Shown: in pieces, positions 7,077 to 17,575 of the stretch
Layout: each line of letters opens with the position of its first letter
How positions within the stretch are numbered: the stretch's first letter is position 1
NCBI GenBank assembly: GCA_035293945.1
Contig: DATGLV010000037.1
Span: 195,873 to 259,872 of the forward strand
Length of the DNA: 64,000 bases
From: VAZQ01 sp035293945
Lineage (GTDB): Bacteria; Pseudomonadota; Alphaproteobacteria; Rhizobiales; Xanthobacteraceae
Direction of reading: 5' to 3'
Notes under the pieces: model-generated
Database searches by the model: none
Told to the model about the DNA's origin: nothing
The model's input: the letters and a program-made list of their open reading frames with translations, nothing else
Position numbers and translations under genes: made by a program

Positions 7077-9539
7077 TCAATAGAGCCCATTGCCGGAGCG
7101 GATCGCCCGCTCCGCCTCCGGAGAGACCGCGGTCATTGGGCGGCCGTCGGTATCGACCACACCGACCACCGAGTAGGTGTCAGGCGGGGCGGTGCCGGGC
7201 TTGAAGGCCTCCAGGATAACCTGGTTGCGCGGGTCGCTGGGCGTGGCGCGCATGCCGGTCTTCACGTTGACGGGGACGAGCTTGATTCCAGGAGGCGGAG
7301 GGAACGGCACCGACGGCTTGTCGGCGAGCGCGACCTTCATGAAGTCGCGGAAGATCGGGGCCGCCAGCGCGCCGCCGGTGGCGCGGTCGGCGATATGGCG
7401 CGGCTTGTCGTAGCCCATGAACACGCCGACCACGAGATCGGTCGAGAAGCCGATGAACCAGACGTCCTTTTCGTCGTTGGTGGTGCCGGTCTTGCCGGCG
7501 ATGTGCTTGCCGAGCTCCTTGATGCCGGAGGCGGCCGCCGTGCCGCGGATCGGCACGCCTTCCATGATCGACGTGATCTGGTAGGCGGTCATGGGATCGA
7601 TCACCCGCTCGCGGCGATCGATCAGGATCGGCTCGTTCTGGTTCGCCCATTTGTCGGCGTCGCAGCCGCGGCATTCGCGCTGGTCATGCTTGTAGATGGT
7701 GTGGCCGTAGCGGTCCTGGATGCGGTCGATCAAGGTCGGCTGCACCTTGCGGCCGCCATTGTCGATCATCGCATATGCCCCGACCATGCGCATGAGCGTG
7801 GTCTCGCCGGCTCCCAGCGAATAGGAGAGATAGGGCGGCAGGTTGTCATAGACGCCGAAGCGCTTGGCGTATTCACCGATCAACGGCATGCCGATGTCTT
7901 GCGCCAGCCGCACAGTCATCACATTGCGGGAATGCTCGATGCCGAAGCGTAGCGTCGAGGGACCATAGAAGTTCTGCTCGTAATTTTCCGGCCGCCAGAT
8001 GCCGCTGCCGGTGTCCACCTCGAGCGGCGCGTCGAGCACGATGCTCGATGGCGTATAGCCGTTGTCGAGCGCGGCCGAATAGACGATCGGCTTGAACGAG
8101 GAGCCCGGCTGCCGCAGCGCCTGGGTCGCGCGGTTGAACTGGCTCTGGTCGTAGGAGAAGCCTCCCACCATGGCGAGCACGCGCCCCGTATTCGGATCCA
8201 TGGCCATGATGGCGCCGGAGATTTCCGGAACCTGGCGCAGCCGCCACTGCCCCTCCTTGCCGGCGAGCGGCTCCACATAGACGACATCGCCGGGATTAAG
8301 CACCTGGCTCACCTTGGTGACATTCTTCACGGAGGCGGATTTCGCCCACTTCACCGCTTCGAGCGGCACGATGCCGGTCTCGCGGTCCTTGAGCACCGCT
8401 CCGGCCGGATCGCGGCCCGGCTGCAGGCCCACGCGCGCCTGCTGGTCGCCGGAATCCAACACCACCGCGAGCCGCCAGGGCGCGACATCGTTCAGGGCAC
8501 GGATATCGGCGAGCTTGGCGCCCCATTCGCCGGCCGCGAGGTTGAGCTTGGTGACGGGGCCGCGATAACCGGTCCCCTCGTCGAAGCGCACCAATCCGTC
8601 GGCCAGAGCCTTGCGCGCCACCACTTGCAGCTTGGGATCAAGCGTTGTGCGGACCGACAGCCCGCCCTCATAGAGCTTCTGCTCACCGTAATTGTCGGCG
8701 ATGTAGCGGCGCACCTCCTCGGCGAAATACTCGGCCGAGAAGGTATGCGCTCCGGTCGGACGGGTCGTGACCGTCAGCGGCGCCTTCTTGGCCGCCTCCG
8801 CTTCCGCCTCGGTGATGTAGTGGTCCTCGGCCATGCGCCCGATCACATAATTGCGGCGCGCGACCGCCTCGTCGTGGTGGCGGAACGGATTGTAATTGTT
8901 GGGGCCCTTGGGCAGCGCCGCAAGATAAGCGGCTTCCGGAATGGTCAATTCGTGCACCGACTTGTCGAAATAGAGGAGCGAAGCCGCCGCCACCCCATAG
9001 GCCCCGACCCCGAGATAGATCTCATTGAGATAGAGCTCGAGGATCTTCTGCTTGGAGAAGGTGCGCTCGATCTTCATCGCCAGGAGCGCTTCGCGGACCT
9101 TGCGGCTGAGGCTCGCCTCGTTGGTGAGCAGGAAATTCTTGGCGACCTGCTGGGTGATGGTCGATGCCCCCTGCGGACGGCGGCCACTGCCATAGTTCTG
9201 GACGTAGAACACGACGGCGCGGAGGATCCCCTGAACGTCGATGCCATTGTGCTCGTAGAAGTTCTGGTCCTCGGCCGCCACGAAAGCGTTGGTGACCAGC
9301 TTCGGGATCGCCTGGATCGGCAGATAGAGTCGCCGCTCATGCGCATATTCGGCGAGCAGCGAGCCATCGGCGGCGTGCACGCGCGTCATCACCGGCGGTT
9401 CGTAGTTCTGCAGCTGCGAGTAGTCGGGCAGGTCCTTGGAATAATGCCACAACAGGCCCGCGACCGCAGAGACGCTCACCAGGAACACGATCGTTCCGGC
9501 GGTGAAGAGGAAACCGAGAAAGCGCAGCAACAGTCGCAT
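7077..9539 (-). CDS. mrcA: penicillin-binding protein 1A (bifunctional transglycosylase/transpeptidase)
   Basis: 820 residues from the ATG at 9539, where the signal anchor MRLLLRFLGFLF begins; the frame is open for 78 more codons upstream but that part is not conserved-looking. Order: N-terminal membrane anchor; GT51 glycosyltransferase with AFVAAEDQNFYEHNGID, GASTITQQVAKN, ALLAMKIERTFSKQKILELYLNEIYLG; transpeptidase with the SxxK serine near residue 480 (PGSSFKPIVYSAAL) and KTGTTNDEKDVW near residue 683. It polymerises and cross-links periplasmic peptidoglycan. It lies between amiC and prfB, a conserved alphaproteobacterial order. Confidence 0.96.
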   Translation of the reverse strand: MRLLLRFLGFLFTAGTIVFLVSVSAVAGLLWHYSKDLPDYSQLQNYEPPVMTRVHAADGSLLAEYAHERRLYLPIQAIPKLVTNAFVAAEDQNFYEHNGIDVQGILRAVVFYVQNYGSGRRPQGASTITQQVAKNFLLTNEASLSRKVREALLAMKIERTFSKQKILELYLNEIYLGVGAYGVAAASLLYFDKSVHELTIPEAAYLAALPKGPNNYNPFRHHDEAVARRNYVIGRMAEDHYITEAEAEAAKKAPLTVTTRPTGAHTFSAEYFAEEVRRYIADNYGEQKLYEGGLSVRTTLDPKLQVVARKALADGLVRFDEGTGYRGPVTKLNLAAGEWGAKLADIRALNDVAPWRLAVVLDSGDQQARVGLQPGRDPAGAVLKDRETGIVPLEAVKWAKSASVKNVTKVSQVLNPGDVVYVEPLAGKEGQWRLRQVPEISGAIMAMDPNTGRVLAMVGGFSYDQSQFNRATQALRQPGSSFKPIVYSAALDNGYTPSSIVLDAPLEVDTGSGIWRPENYEQNFYGPSTLRFGIEHSRNVMTVRLAQDIGMPLIGEYAKRFGVYDNLPPYLSYSLGAGETTLMRMVGAYAMIDNGGRKVQPTLIDRIQDRYGHTIYKHDQRECRGCDADKWANQNEPILIDRRERVIDPMTAYQITSIMEGVPIRGTAAASGIKELGKHIAGKTGTTNDEKDVWFIGFSTDLVVGVFMGYDKPRHIADRATGGALAAPIFRDFMKVALADKPSVPFPPPPGIKLVPVNVKTGMRATPSDPRNQVILEAFKPGTAPPDTYSVVGVVDTDGRPMTAVSPEAERAIRSGNGLY

Positions 9540-9893
9540 CGCCGAAAATCCCAACCCCACTTGCGTCCCAGCCTGGTTCGCAGCCCAAGCTCTTGATCCC
9601 GAGCCAGCTCCTCTTGCTCGACGCCTTGGCGCCTCAGCGCTCCAGCCCTTGGACGCGGCCACGCCCGAGTTTAAAGAGAAGAGTGAAAATTTGGCAGGCC
9701 TTGGCGCGTGCCGCCAGCACTCAATTGTCACCTTGCGGCACTTACGACAGTTTATGGCAAGCCCCGCCGCCACTCTATCCGGCGCCCCCGATCCGCCTTG
9801 TGGCGGACCCCAATTACGGGCCCGCTCCGCGCTTAAGGCCTTCCTTTGGTCGCGCCGTTTTATGTTGAAACTGAGGCCATTAAGGGGCCCACC
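9540..9893. other. intergenic gap mrcA-amiC
   Basis: 354 bases between amiC (upstream on the minus strand) and mrcA. Open frames here are extensions or shadows with no recognisable protein. It probably holds the mrcA promoter; I could not pick a convincing -35/-10 pair. Confidence 0.5.
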
Positions 9894-11150
9894 TCAATTC
9901 TGGCCAGTCCCGCGCGCGAGCTTGGGAAGAAAATAGCGATCGATCGCCTGCACGATCGACTCGGTGGTGTGGTCGCGCCAGTCCGCCGACATGAGCGACT
10001 TCAGATCCTGCTTGTTCGACACATAACCGAGCTCGACCAGCACCGAGGGGATATCCGGCGCCTTGAGCACGCGAAAGCCGGCCGACTTGAGCGAATTCTT
10101 GTGCAGACGCGTCACCGTACGCATGGAGTCGAGCACCCCGCGCGCGAACTGCACCGAAAAAGTCTTGGTCTCGCGCTGAGCCAGATCGATGAGGATGTCG
10201 GCAACGTCATTCGGCTCGGAGGTAAGATCGACGCCGGCAATGACGTCGGCCCGGTTCTCGGTCTCGGCAAGTCGCGCGGCCTCGGCATCCGAGGCCGTCT
10301 CCGATAATGTGTAAACGGTCGCACCCTGCGCATCCCCCTCGTTTCTCGGCAGTGCATCGGCGTGGATGGAGATGAACAGCGAGGCCTGCTGCGCCCGGGC
10401 GAAGGCCACGCGGTCGGCGAGCGCCACGAATGTGTCGTCCGTGCGCGTCATCATCACGCGGTATTTGCCTGACTTCTCCAGCTTGTCGCGCAGCATGAGC
10501 GCGAAATCGAGCACGATGGTCTTCTCCATCTCCCCGCTCGATGCCTTGGTGCCGTTGTCGATGCCCCCATGGCCGGGGTCGAGCACGATCACCGGGCGGG
10601 CATCGCCGCGCGCCGGCGGCGTTGCGGGAGGGGGCTGCTCGCGGACGCGGTTTTCCAGCGCAATGGTGCGCATGAAGGTGTCGCGGTCGACCGCCGAGAG
10701 ATCGAGCACCAACCGCGCCGGCTGGTCATTGCCGGCATCGAGCACGAAGGACTTGTCGATTCGCGCCGGCCGCGTGAGATCGATCACGACGCGCGAACCG
10801 CCGGTCATCATGAGCCCGTAGCGGAATGCCTTGATGAGTCCGCGGCCCTCCTCCCCGGCCTTGGCCGGAAACCGGAACAGGACCTGCGGCAGGTCGATGA
10901 CCACCCGATAGGGGTTGGCAAGCGCAAAAGCGTGCAGGTCGACCTTCTGGCTGAAGTCGATCACCATACGGGTCTGGGCTTCGTCGCCGGCGAGTCGCAC
11001 ATCGCTCGCGACCGGATAGCCGGCAAATTGGTCCGTCTGTCCCGCGCTCATGTCGATCGCGCGCGCCGGCCCGGTCGGGGCGAGCAAAACCAGCGCTAGA
11101 GTCACACTCACCGCACGGACAGACATCGATTCAGCGATCCCCTCCGGCAT
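9894..11150 (-). CDS. amiC: N-acetylmuramoyl-L-alanine amidase (AMIN + Amidase_3)
   Basis: 418 residues; an alternative ATG eight codons downstream gives a tidier signal peptide (MSVRAVSVTLALVLLAPTGPARA). After export, an AMIN domain (about residues 50-160) targets the septal wall. The C-terminal Amidase_3 domain is a zinc hydrolase that cuts the amide bond between MurNAc and L-Ala during daughter-cell separation. Zinc and catalytic motifs are visible: VLDPGHGGIDNGT (His), SSGEMEKTIVLDFA (Glu) and FISIHADALP (His). Its position between rne and mrcA is conserved in Hyphomicrobiales. Confidence 0.94.
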   Translation of the reverse strand: MPEGIAESMSVRAVSVTLALVLLAPTGPARAIDMSAGQTDQFAGYPVASDVRLAGDEAQTRMVIDFSQKVDLHAFALANPYRVVIDLPQVLFRFPAKAGEEGRGLIKAFRYGLMMTGGSRVVIDLTRPARIDKSFVLDAGNDQPARLVLDLSAVDRDTFMRTIALENRVREQPPPATPPARGDARPVIVLDPGHGGIDNGTKASSGEMEKTIVLDFALMLRDKLEKSGKYRVMMTRTDDTFVALADRVAFARAQQASLFISIHADALPRNEGDAQGATVYTLSETASDAEAARLAETENRADVIAGVDLTSEPNDVADILIDLAQRETKTFSVQFARGVLDSMRTVTRLHKNSLKSAGFRVLKAPDIPSVLVELGYVSNKQDLKSLMSADWRDHTTESIVQAIDRYFLPKLARGTGQN

Positions 11151-12061
11151 CGGCTCAGCCCATTATGGCGGGCATGGTTAACTGCCGCTTAAGCGCGGCC
11201 TGGGCTGACTTTATATGCTCCCGCTTCACGTCCGTGTCATCGGCACCTCGCGGAGGGGCGGCGACCTCGCCCAGTTTGGGCGAACTCTGTTCTAATCCGC
11301 TGTAATGATTATATTTGGCGTGTACCAGCGGTACCGACCCTTCCTTGGGTCTCGCGCCTGGCAAGGTTAGGTTCCCCACGGGGGAAAACGCCTTTGCGTC
11401 GTCGTTGCGGTGCTTGCCAAGGGCCGGATGCGGCCGTAAGAAGGGTTTGCCGACGGTTAAAAGTCCCGGTTGTGCCGCGTTTGGGCATCCCGGCAAACGC
11501 TCAGGGTTCGCTCTCCGACAGATTTCGGGAGGAAGCTTGAGCGGCGGAAGCAAACCGCGGGTGCCGCATACGGCGGCACCGCGGAGCGCGATCAAAGCCG
11601 ATGTCCTTGTAGAGCACGGTCGGTATCGCTCAGAGCGGGTGCCTCGCGGGCGCTCCCCTGGGCGATGCGGTGGCCGCTCAGGCGATGGCTTGCGACTCGC
11701 TCGCAGGTTTGAGCTGCCCGACAGCCGTCGGAGGAGAGAAACTACGGTGGCGCCTTTGCGCGTCGCCGCAACTGCCACGGGCCGAAGGTCATGCCACGAC
11801 ACATTCTGCTGCGAAGGGGCTGCGTGCGACCGCTCGTCGCAAGCTTGGCCGCTTCCAGCATGATCGCGTCGCGGGGCGAAGACATGAGCCGCGCCGGTGC
11901 ATTCCGCGCCACGCCGGCCAAGCGCGATCGACAGCTTTCGCGCGCCCCCGAGGCCCTTTCATTCAACCGCAATCAGGCCGCTTTCGGGTCGCGCCGTTCG
12001 GTCTCGCCCGCGAGGCGAGAACGCACGGCTGCGTGCCGGCGCGCCATCACGAGATTAGTCA
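11151..12061 (+). other. long leader / intergenic region upstream of rne
   Basis: 911 bases between divergent amiC and rne with no credible gene on either strand. It contains a compact hairpin (TTCCCC 11372-11377, loop ACG, GGGGAA 11381-11386). RNase E genes often carry long structured leaders through which RNase E controls its own mRNA, so an untranslated regulatory leader is a reasonable inference. The start site is not identifiable by eye. Confidence 0.5.
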
Positions 12062-15000
12062 ATGCCCAACAAAATGCTGGTCGATGCGACCCACCCGGAG
12101 GAGACCCGGGTGGTCGTTCTGCGTGGCAACCGCGTCGAAGAGTTCGACTTCGAGTCCGCCAATCGTAAACAACTTCGCGGCAACATCTATCTGGCCAAGG
12201 TGACGCGCGTCGAGCCGTCGCTGCAGGCGGCCTTCGTCGACTACGGCGGCAATCGCCACGGCTTCCTCGCCTTCGGCGAAATTCATCCCGACTATTATCA
12301 AATCCCGGTCGCCGACCGGCAGGCCCTGATCGATGAGGAAGAGCGCGCCGCTCGCGCCGCCGAGGCCGAGGCCGATAATCGCGCCGGACGCCGCCATCGG
12401 GAGAGCCGGCGTTCGCACGACCATATCAAGAGCGACGTGATCGAGCCCGAGCGCGAGCATAACGCGGCCGGGGATGCGGACTTTGCCGCCGAAACCGGCG
12501 CAATGGCGGCCGCATCGGAAATCATGGCCCCGGCAGCCGAGGAGGTCGGCACAGCGCCCGCAGAGGCGGAGCCCGACATTTCGACTTCAGGCATTTCGTC
12601 GACGGCAGGCATTTCGACGGCAGGCGCGTATTCCCACGCCCCGGCCGAGGATGGCTGGCAGGCGGAAAGCACAACGCTTGGCGAACGCGAAGCAACGCCT
12701 GCGGGCGAGCCGGCCAGCAGCAATGCCGGCGGGCAGCCCGAGCCGGCCGAATCGCCCATTATGGCCGCCGAGGCAGACGCAGAAGCCGCTGCGGAACCTG
12801 CCCTTACCGGCGATGAGCACCATGCGGAGGCGGGCGAAGGCGTCGGCGAAAACCCGGCGCCTGCTCGCGATCAGGAAACCGCCGACCACAACGTCACCGA
12901 GAACATCACCGAGATCGGCGCTCCTGTGGGCGAGGAGGAGGTCGTTGAATCGGTCGGCGGCGCCGATGCGATGGAGGAAGTGCCCGAGCGCATGCCGCGC
13001 ATGCGCCGACAATACAAAATTCAAGAGGTGATCAAGCGCCGTCAGGTGATGCTGGTGCAGGTGGTCAAGGAGGAGCGCGGCACCAAGGGCGCGGCTCTCA
13101 CCACTTATCTCTCGCTCGCCGGTCGCTATTCGGTGCTGATGCCCAACACCGCGCGCGGCGGCGGCATCAGCCGCAAGATCACCGATTCAGTCGACCGCAA
13201 GAGGCTCAAGGAGGTCGCGCAGGAACTGGAGGTTCCCGAGGGCATGGGCGTCATCCTGCGCACCGCCGGCGCGAGTCGCACCAAGACCGAGATCAAGCGC
13301 GATTTCGAATATCTCTTGCGCCTGTGGGAGACGGTGCGCGACTTGACCCTCAAATCCACCGCCCCGACGCTGGTCTACGAGGAAGGCTCGCTGGTCAAGC
13401 GCTCGATCCGCGATCTCTACAACAAGGACATCGACGAGATTCTGGTTGCGGGCGCGGATGCCTACCGCGAAGCACGCGATTTCATGCGCATGCTGATGCC
13501 GAGCCACACCAAGAACGTGAAGCCCTACAACGACAATGTGCCGATCTTCGGCCGCTTCGGCATCGAGAGCCAGCTCGACGCCATGTTCCAGCCGGTGGTG
13601 CAGCTGCGCTCAGGCGGCTACATCGTGCTCAATCAGGCGGAAGCCCTGGTGGCGATCGACGTCAATTCGGGGCGCGCCACCCGCGAGCATCACATCGAGG
13701 ATACCGCGCTCAAGACCAATCTCGAGGCATCCGACGAAATCGCCCGGCAGCTGCGCTTGCGCGACCTCGCCGGCCTCATCGTCATCGACTACATCGACAT
13801 GGACGAGAAGCGCAACAACCGCACGGTGGAGCGGCGGTTGAAGGAGGCGCTCAAGCACGACCGCGCGCGCATTCAGGTCGGGCATATCTCGCATTTCGGC
13901 CTCCTGGAGATGTCGCGCCAGCGCATCCGCTCGAGCGTGCTGGAGAGCTCGACCGAGAAATGCCCGCATTGCGGCGGCACCGGCCACGTGCGCTCCGTCT
14001 CCTCGGTTGCCCTGCAGCTGTTGCGCGCGATCGAGGAAATGATGCTGAAGGGCGCGACCCACAACCTGATTGTTCGCACCCGCAGCGACACCGCGCTCTA
14101 CCTCCTCAATCACAAGCGCGCGCACCTGCGCGAGCTTGAGGAGCGATTCCAGCTCACCATCACGGTCAATTCCGATGCGACTGTCGCCGGCCAGGTATCC
14201 TATGTGATCGAGAAGGGCGAGCAGGTGCACTCGATCGAGCAGGCCAAGGCGCTATCCGCGGTGCGGCCGACCAGCGTCGCTCCGCTCGCCGAGGAGGATG
14301 AGGAAGCGCTCGAGGAAACCGACGAGCTCGAGGCCGGCGGCGCCGAGGCAGAGAGCGGCGAGACCGAAGAAGGTGCCGAGGAAGTGCTCGATGGCATCGC
14401 CGAGGCCGGGCACGGCGAAGGCGAACGCACGGGCCGCAAACGCAGGCGCCGGCGGCGGGGTCGGCGTGGCGGCGGCGGTGACACGCGCGAGAGCGAAGCA
14501 CCCGTCAGCGAACGTGGCGGCGAGGTCGGCGGCCTCCTCGCGGCCGAGGAAGAAGAGCCCGTGGGTGAGGCAGATGCCGAAGCCGAGGGCGAGTTGAGCA
14601 CCGCAGAAGCGGCCACGAGCGAAAGCCACGGCGAGGGCGAGCGACGCCGGCGACGGCGCGGACGCCGTGGCGGCCGGCGCAATCGCCATGGTCGCGAGGT
14701 TGACGGCCACGAAGCGATCGGCCGCGAAAGCGATGGCGCCATGTCCTCACCAGATTCGTCCGGCGCTTTTGCCGAGACGGCGCAGCCCGAAGAGGCTCAC
14801 GAGCCAGAGCCGGAGGACAGAGAACCGGCTCAAGCTGCCGACGTGACGGCGGATAGAGTGGACGCGTCGCATCCGGCCGAAGCCGAACACGCAACCGAAC
14901 CGGCGCCCACCCCACACGCGCCCGCACCGGCCCCGCGTCGCGGGTCCACAGTGCGCGAGCCCGCACCGACGAGCTTTCATTTCGGCGAAGCGCAGCCTGC

Positions 15001-15139
15001 CCCGCTCCCTCACCCCGAGCCGGTCGCGCCGGTACATGTCGAGCCGACACCGGTGGTGACCGAGAGCCCGGCCGAAAGCGAAGAAACAAGTCGTCCGCGC
15101 CGCGGCTGGTGGAGCAAACGCATCCTGGGCAAGGGCTGA
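12062..15139 (+). CDS. rne: ribonuclease E/G
   Basis: 1025 residues. RNase E makes the main endonucleolytic cuts in mRNA decay and rRNA/tRNA processing and scaffolds the degradosome. The N-terminal S1 domain (MPNKMLVDATHPEETRVVVL, then GNIYLAKVTRVEPSLQAAF) is split by a long acidic, Ala/Glu-rich insert (about residues 100-330), a known alphaproteobacterial feature. The DNase I-like core has catalytic aspartates near 533 (VAIDVNSGRATREH) and 576 (IVIDYIDMDEKRN), 43 apart as in E. coli. The zinc link CPHCGGTG begins at C634. The tail has Arg-rich RNA-binding patches (RTGRKRRRRRRGRRGGG and a second RRRRRGRRGGRR patch) within disordered acidic sequence. Confidence 0.97.
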   Translation: MPNKMLVDATHPEETRVVVLRGNRVEEFDFESANRKQLRGNIYLAKVTRVEPSLQAAFVDYGGNRHGFLAFGEIHPDYYQIPVADRQALIDEEERAARAAEAEADNRAGRRHRESRRSHDHIKSDVIEPEREHNAAGDADFAAETGAMAAASEIMAPAAEEVGTAPAEAEPDISTSGISSTAGISTAGAYSHAPAEDGWQAESTTLGEREATPAGEPASSNAGGQPEPAESPIMAAEADAEAAAEPALTGDEHHAEAGEGVGENPAPARDQETADHNVTENITEIGAPVGEEEVVESVGGADAMEEVPERMPRMRRQYKIQEVIKRRQVMLVQVVKEERGTKGAALTTYLSLAGRYSVLMPNTARGGGISRKITDSVDRKRLKEVAQELEVPEGMGVILRTAGASRTKTEIKRDFEYLLRLWETVRDLTLKSTAPTLVYEEGSLVKRSIRDLYNKDIDEILVAGADAYREARDFMRMLMPSHTKNVKPYNDNVPIFGRFGIESQLDAMFQPVVQLRSGGYIVLNQAEALVAIDVNSGRATREHHIEDTALKTNLEASDEIARQLRLRDLAGLIVIDYIDMDEKRNNRTVERRLKEALKHDRARIQVGHISHFGLLEMSRQRIRSSVLESSTEKCPHCGGTGHVRSVSSVALQLLRAIEEMMLKGATHNLIVRTRSDTALYLLNHKRAHLRELEERFQLTITVNSDATVAGQVSYVIEKGEQVHSIEQAKALSAVRPTSVAPLAEEDEEALEETDELEAGGAEAESGETEEGAEEVLDGIAEAGHGEGERTGRKRRRRRRGRRGGGGDTRESEAPVSERGGEVGGLLAAEEEEPVGEADAEAEGELSTAEAATSESHGEGERRRRRRGRRGGRRNRHGREVDGHEAIGRESDGAMSSPDSSGAFAETAQPEEAHEPEPEDREPAQAADVTADRVDASHPAEAEHATEPAPTPHAPAPAPRRGSTVREPAPTSFHFGEAQPAPLPHPEPVAPVHVEPTPVVTESPAESEETSRPRRGWWSKRILGKG

Positions 15140-15231
15140 CAACGGCGCCTCTTCTTGCCGCGGGAGCAACGGCCTATGCTTGTGATTAAGGCGCGGAGCT
15201 CGCGCGGCAAGCTTCGGACATTGGCAAGGCG

Positions 15232-17295
15232 ATGAAGAGCGGGTGGGTTGAGCGTGACGCACAGGCGATCCTCGATCGCTATGCGCAACTTGGATTCTCA
15301 TCCGATCTCGCCTTGTGCATCTATGCGACGCGACTCTTGGGCCGCGAGCCCAAGCTTGTCCTGCACGGCGGCGGCAATACGTCCGTCAAGACGAAGATGC
15401 GCGATCTTCTCGACGAGGAGGTCGAGGTCCTGTGCGTCAAGGGCTCGGGCGGCGACATGGCGGTCATCGAGCCGGCCGGCTTGCCGGCAGTACGGCTCGA
15501 GCGCCTGCGCAGGCTGCGCGCGCGCGCATCCCTCGGCGATGAGGACATGGTGCGCGTCCAGCGCGAGAACCTGCTCGACCCTGCGGCACCCAATCCCTCG
15601 GTGGAGACACTGCTGCACGCCTTTCTGCCGCATAAATTCGTCAACCACACCCATTCGACCGCGGTGCTGAGCCTCGTCGACCAGCCCGACGGCCAGACCT
15701 TGTGCGCCGAGGTCTACGGTCGGCGGATGGGCATTGTTCCCTATGTCATGCCGGGCTTTGCGCTCGCCAAGCTCGCGGCGGAAATCTACGAATCGGCGCG
15801 CGATGTCGAAGGGCTGATCCTGCACAAGCATGGCATCTTCACTTTCGCCGAAACCGCGGAAGCCGCCTACACGCGCATGATCAAAATGGTCACGCTCGCC
15901 GAGGAGCGGCTCGCCCGCGACCGGCGCGCCGTGTTCCAGAGCAACGCCGTGTTGCCGCAGCAGGTGGCGCCGCTCGCCGCGGTCGCCCCGATCGTGCGCG
16001 GCGCCTGCAGCGCCCGCGAAGAACGTGCCGAGGGGGCATGGCGGCGGCTCATTCTCGATTTCCGCAATTCGCCGGCCGTCCTCAATTTCGTCAACGGCGC
16101 CGAGCTTGCCCGTTACGCCCAGGCCGGCGTCGCCACGCCCGACCACACCATCCGCACCAAGAACTGGCCGCTCTTGTTGGGCGCGCCGGAGGACGGCAAG
16201 CTCGATGCCTTCAGGCGCTCGACCCAGAAGTCGGTGCTCGGCTTCACAGAACGCTACAAGGACTACTTCACGCGCAACAACACCCGCGTTGGATCGATCA
16301 AGCGCATGCTTGATCCGATGCCGCGCGTCGCGCTGTTGCCGGGCCTCGGCCTGTTCGGCCTCGGCCGCAGCAAGAAGGACGCCAGGGTCGCGGCCGATAT
16401 CGCCGAAGCCGCAATCGCGACCATCACGGATGCCGAAGCGATCGGCCGTTTCGAGTCGATCACGGAAGCCGACATGTTCGACATGGAATATTGGTCGCTC
16501 GAGCAGGCAAAGCTCGGCACGGCTGAAGAAAAGCCGCTCGCCGGCCAGGTGGCGGTGATCACCGGCGCCGGTGGCGTCATCGGCGCCGCCACGGCGCGCG
16601 GCTTCGCCAACGCTGGCGCCGAGGTCGCGTTGCTCGATCTGGATGAAGGGGCGGTTCAGGCCAAGGCCAAATCGATCGGCGGCAACGCGCTGGCGCTACG
16701 CTGCGACGTCACCGAGGCCACATCGGTGCGCGCAGCCTTCGACCGCGTGGTCGAAACCTTCGGCGGTGTCGATATCGCGATCTCCAACGCCGGCGCAGCC
16801 TGGCAGGGCCGCATCGGCGAGGTCGAGGAGGAGGTGCTGCGCAAGAGCTTCGAGCTCAATTTCTACGGCCACCAACGGGTCGCGCAGGCGGCCGTCAAGG
16901 TGATGCTGGCGCAGGGTACGGGCGGGTGCCTGTTGTTCAATGTCTCCAAGCAGGCGGTCAATCCTGGGCTCAATTTCGGCCCCTACGGCCTGCCCAAGGC
17001 GGCGACGCTCTTTCTTGTCCGCCAATACGCGCTCGACTATGGGGCGGACGGCATCCGTTCCAATGCCGTCAATGCCGACCGTGTCCGCTCCGGTCTCCTG
17101 ACCGACGAGATGATTGCTCAGCGCTCGAGCGCGCGCGGGCTCACCGAGAAAGACTATATGAGCGGCAACCTGCTCGGCCGCGAGGTCACCGCCGAGGACG
17201 TGGCGCAGGCCTTCCTCGCGCAGGCGCTTGCGCTCAAGACCACCGCCGATGTCATGACGGTCGACGGCGGCAATATCGCGGCGGCGCTGCGGTGA
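15232..17295 (+). CDS. bifunctional class II aldolase / short-chain dehydrogenase
   Basis: 687 residues in two fused enzymes. Residues about 20-240 form a class II aldolase/adducin domain with LVLHGGGNTSVK, a metal-binding HTHST near 138 and LHKHGIFTF. Residues about 437-687 form a Rossmann SDR: VAVITGAGGVIGAA (NAD(P) site), ISNAGAAW, and a Tyr-x-x-x-Lys pair in GPYGLPKAA. The architecture is that of RhaD-like bifunctional enzymes, where one half oxidises a sugar or lactaldehyde-type compound and the other is a rhamnulose-phosphate-type aldolase. The substrate cannot be fixed from context, since no sugar transporter or kinase is adjacent. Confidence 0.9.
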   Translation: MKSGWVERDAQAILDRYAQLGFSSDLALCIYATRLLGREPKLVLHGGGNTSVKTKMRDLLDEEVEVLCVKGSGGDMAVIEPAGLPAVRLERLRRLRARASLGDEDMVRVQRENLLDPAAPNPSVETLLHAFLPHKFVNHTHSTAVLSLVDQPDGQTLCAEVYGRRMGIVPYVMPGFALAKLAAEIYESARDVEGLILHKHGIFTFAETAEAAYTRMIKMVTLAEERLARDRRAVFQSNAVLPQQVAPLAAVAPIVRGACSAREERAEGAWRRLILDFRNSPAVLNFVNGAELARYAQAGVATPDHTIRTKNWPLLLGAPEDGKLDAFRRSTQKSVLGFTERYKDYFTRNNTRVGSIKRMLDPMPRVALLPGLGLFGLGRSKKDARVAADIAEAAIATITDAEAIGRFESITEADMFDMEYWSLEQAKLGTAEEKPLAGQVAVITGAGGVIGAATARGFANAGAEVALLDLDEGAVQAKAKSIGGNALALRCDVTEATSVRAAFDRVVETFGGVDIAISNAGAAWQGRIGEVEEEVLRKSFELNFYGHQRVAQAAVKVMLAQGTGGCLLFNVSKQAVNPGLNFGPYGLPKAATLFLVRQYALDYGADGIRSNAVNADRVRSGLLTDEMIAQRSSARGLTEKDYMSGNLLGREVTAEDVAQAFLAQALALKTTADVMTVDGGNIAAALR

Positions 17296-17523
17296 GAGAC
17301 GCCGCTTCACGGCGAAACTAAACCCGCGGCCGCAGCCGCCGCCTCTGCGACCGGCATCGACACCTTGGGCGCCCTCGCCTCGCCTACGTGCGGCAAGCGG
17401 GCCTTCGCGACCCATTTCCCGGCTGCCGTACGGCGCGCCGGCCGGATTTTCGTGGCTTCTTCGGGTCACTGCGGCAGGGGGGCCGCACCTGAAATGTCCG
17501 GCTTGCCATGGCTTGAAAATCGT

Positions 17524-17551
17524 GTATTCGTTTTCTCGATAATCCTCATAC
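17524..17551 (+). promoter_or_regulatory. NikR operator upstream of nikR
   Basis: GTATTC (17524-17529) and TCATAC (17546-17551) are separated by exactly 16 bases. The E. coli NikR operator is GTATGA-N16-TCATAC, so the right half-site is perfect and the left matches four of six. It ends 24 bases before the nikR start and covers a possible -10 (GATAAT, 17538-17543), with TTGAAA (17513-17518) upstream. This predicts autorepression of the nikR-NiCoT operon when nickel is plentiful. Confidence 0.8.
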
Positions 17552-17575
17552 AGCCTCTATCGCAGGAGCTGGCGG

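Noticed and set aside
11155..11802. 215-codon minus-strand frame in the rne leader
   Set aside because: No ribosome site, Pro/Arg-rich, no recognisable motif; open frames of this length are common by chance at this GC.
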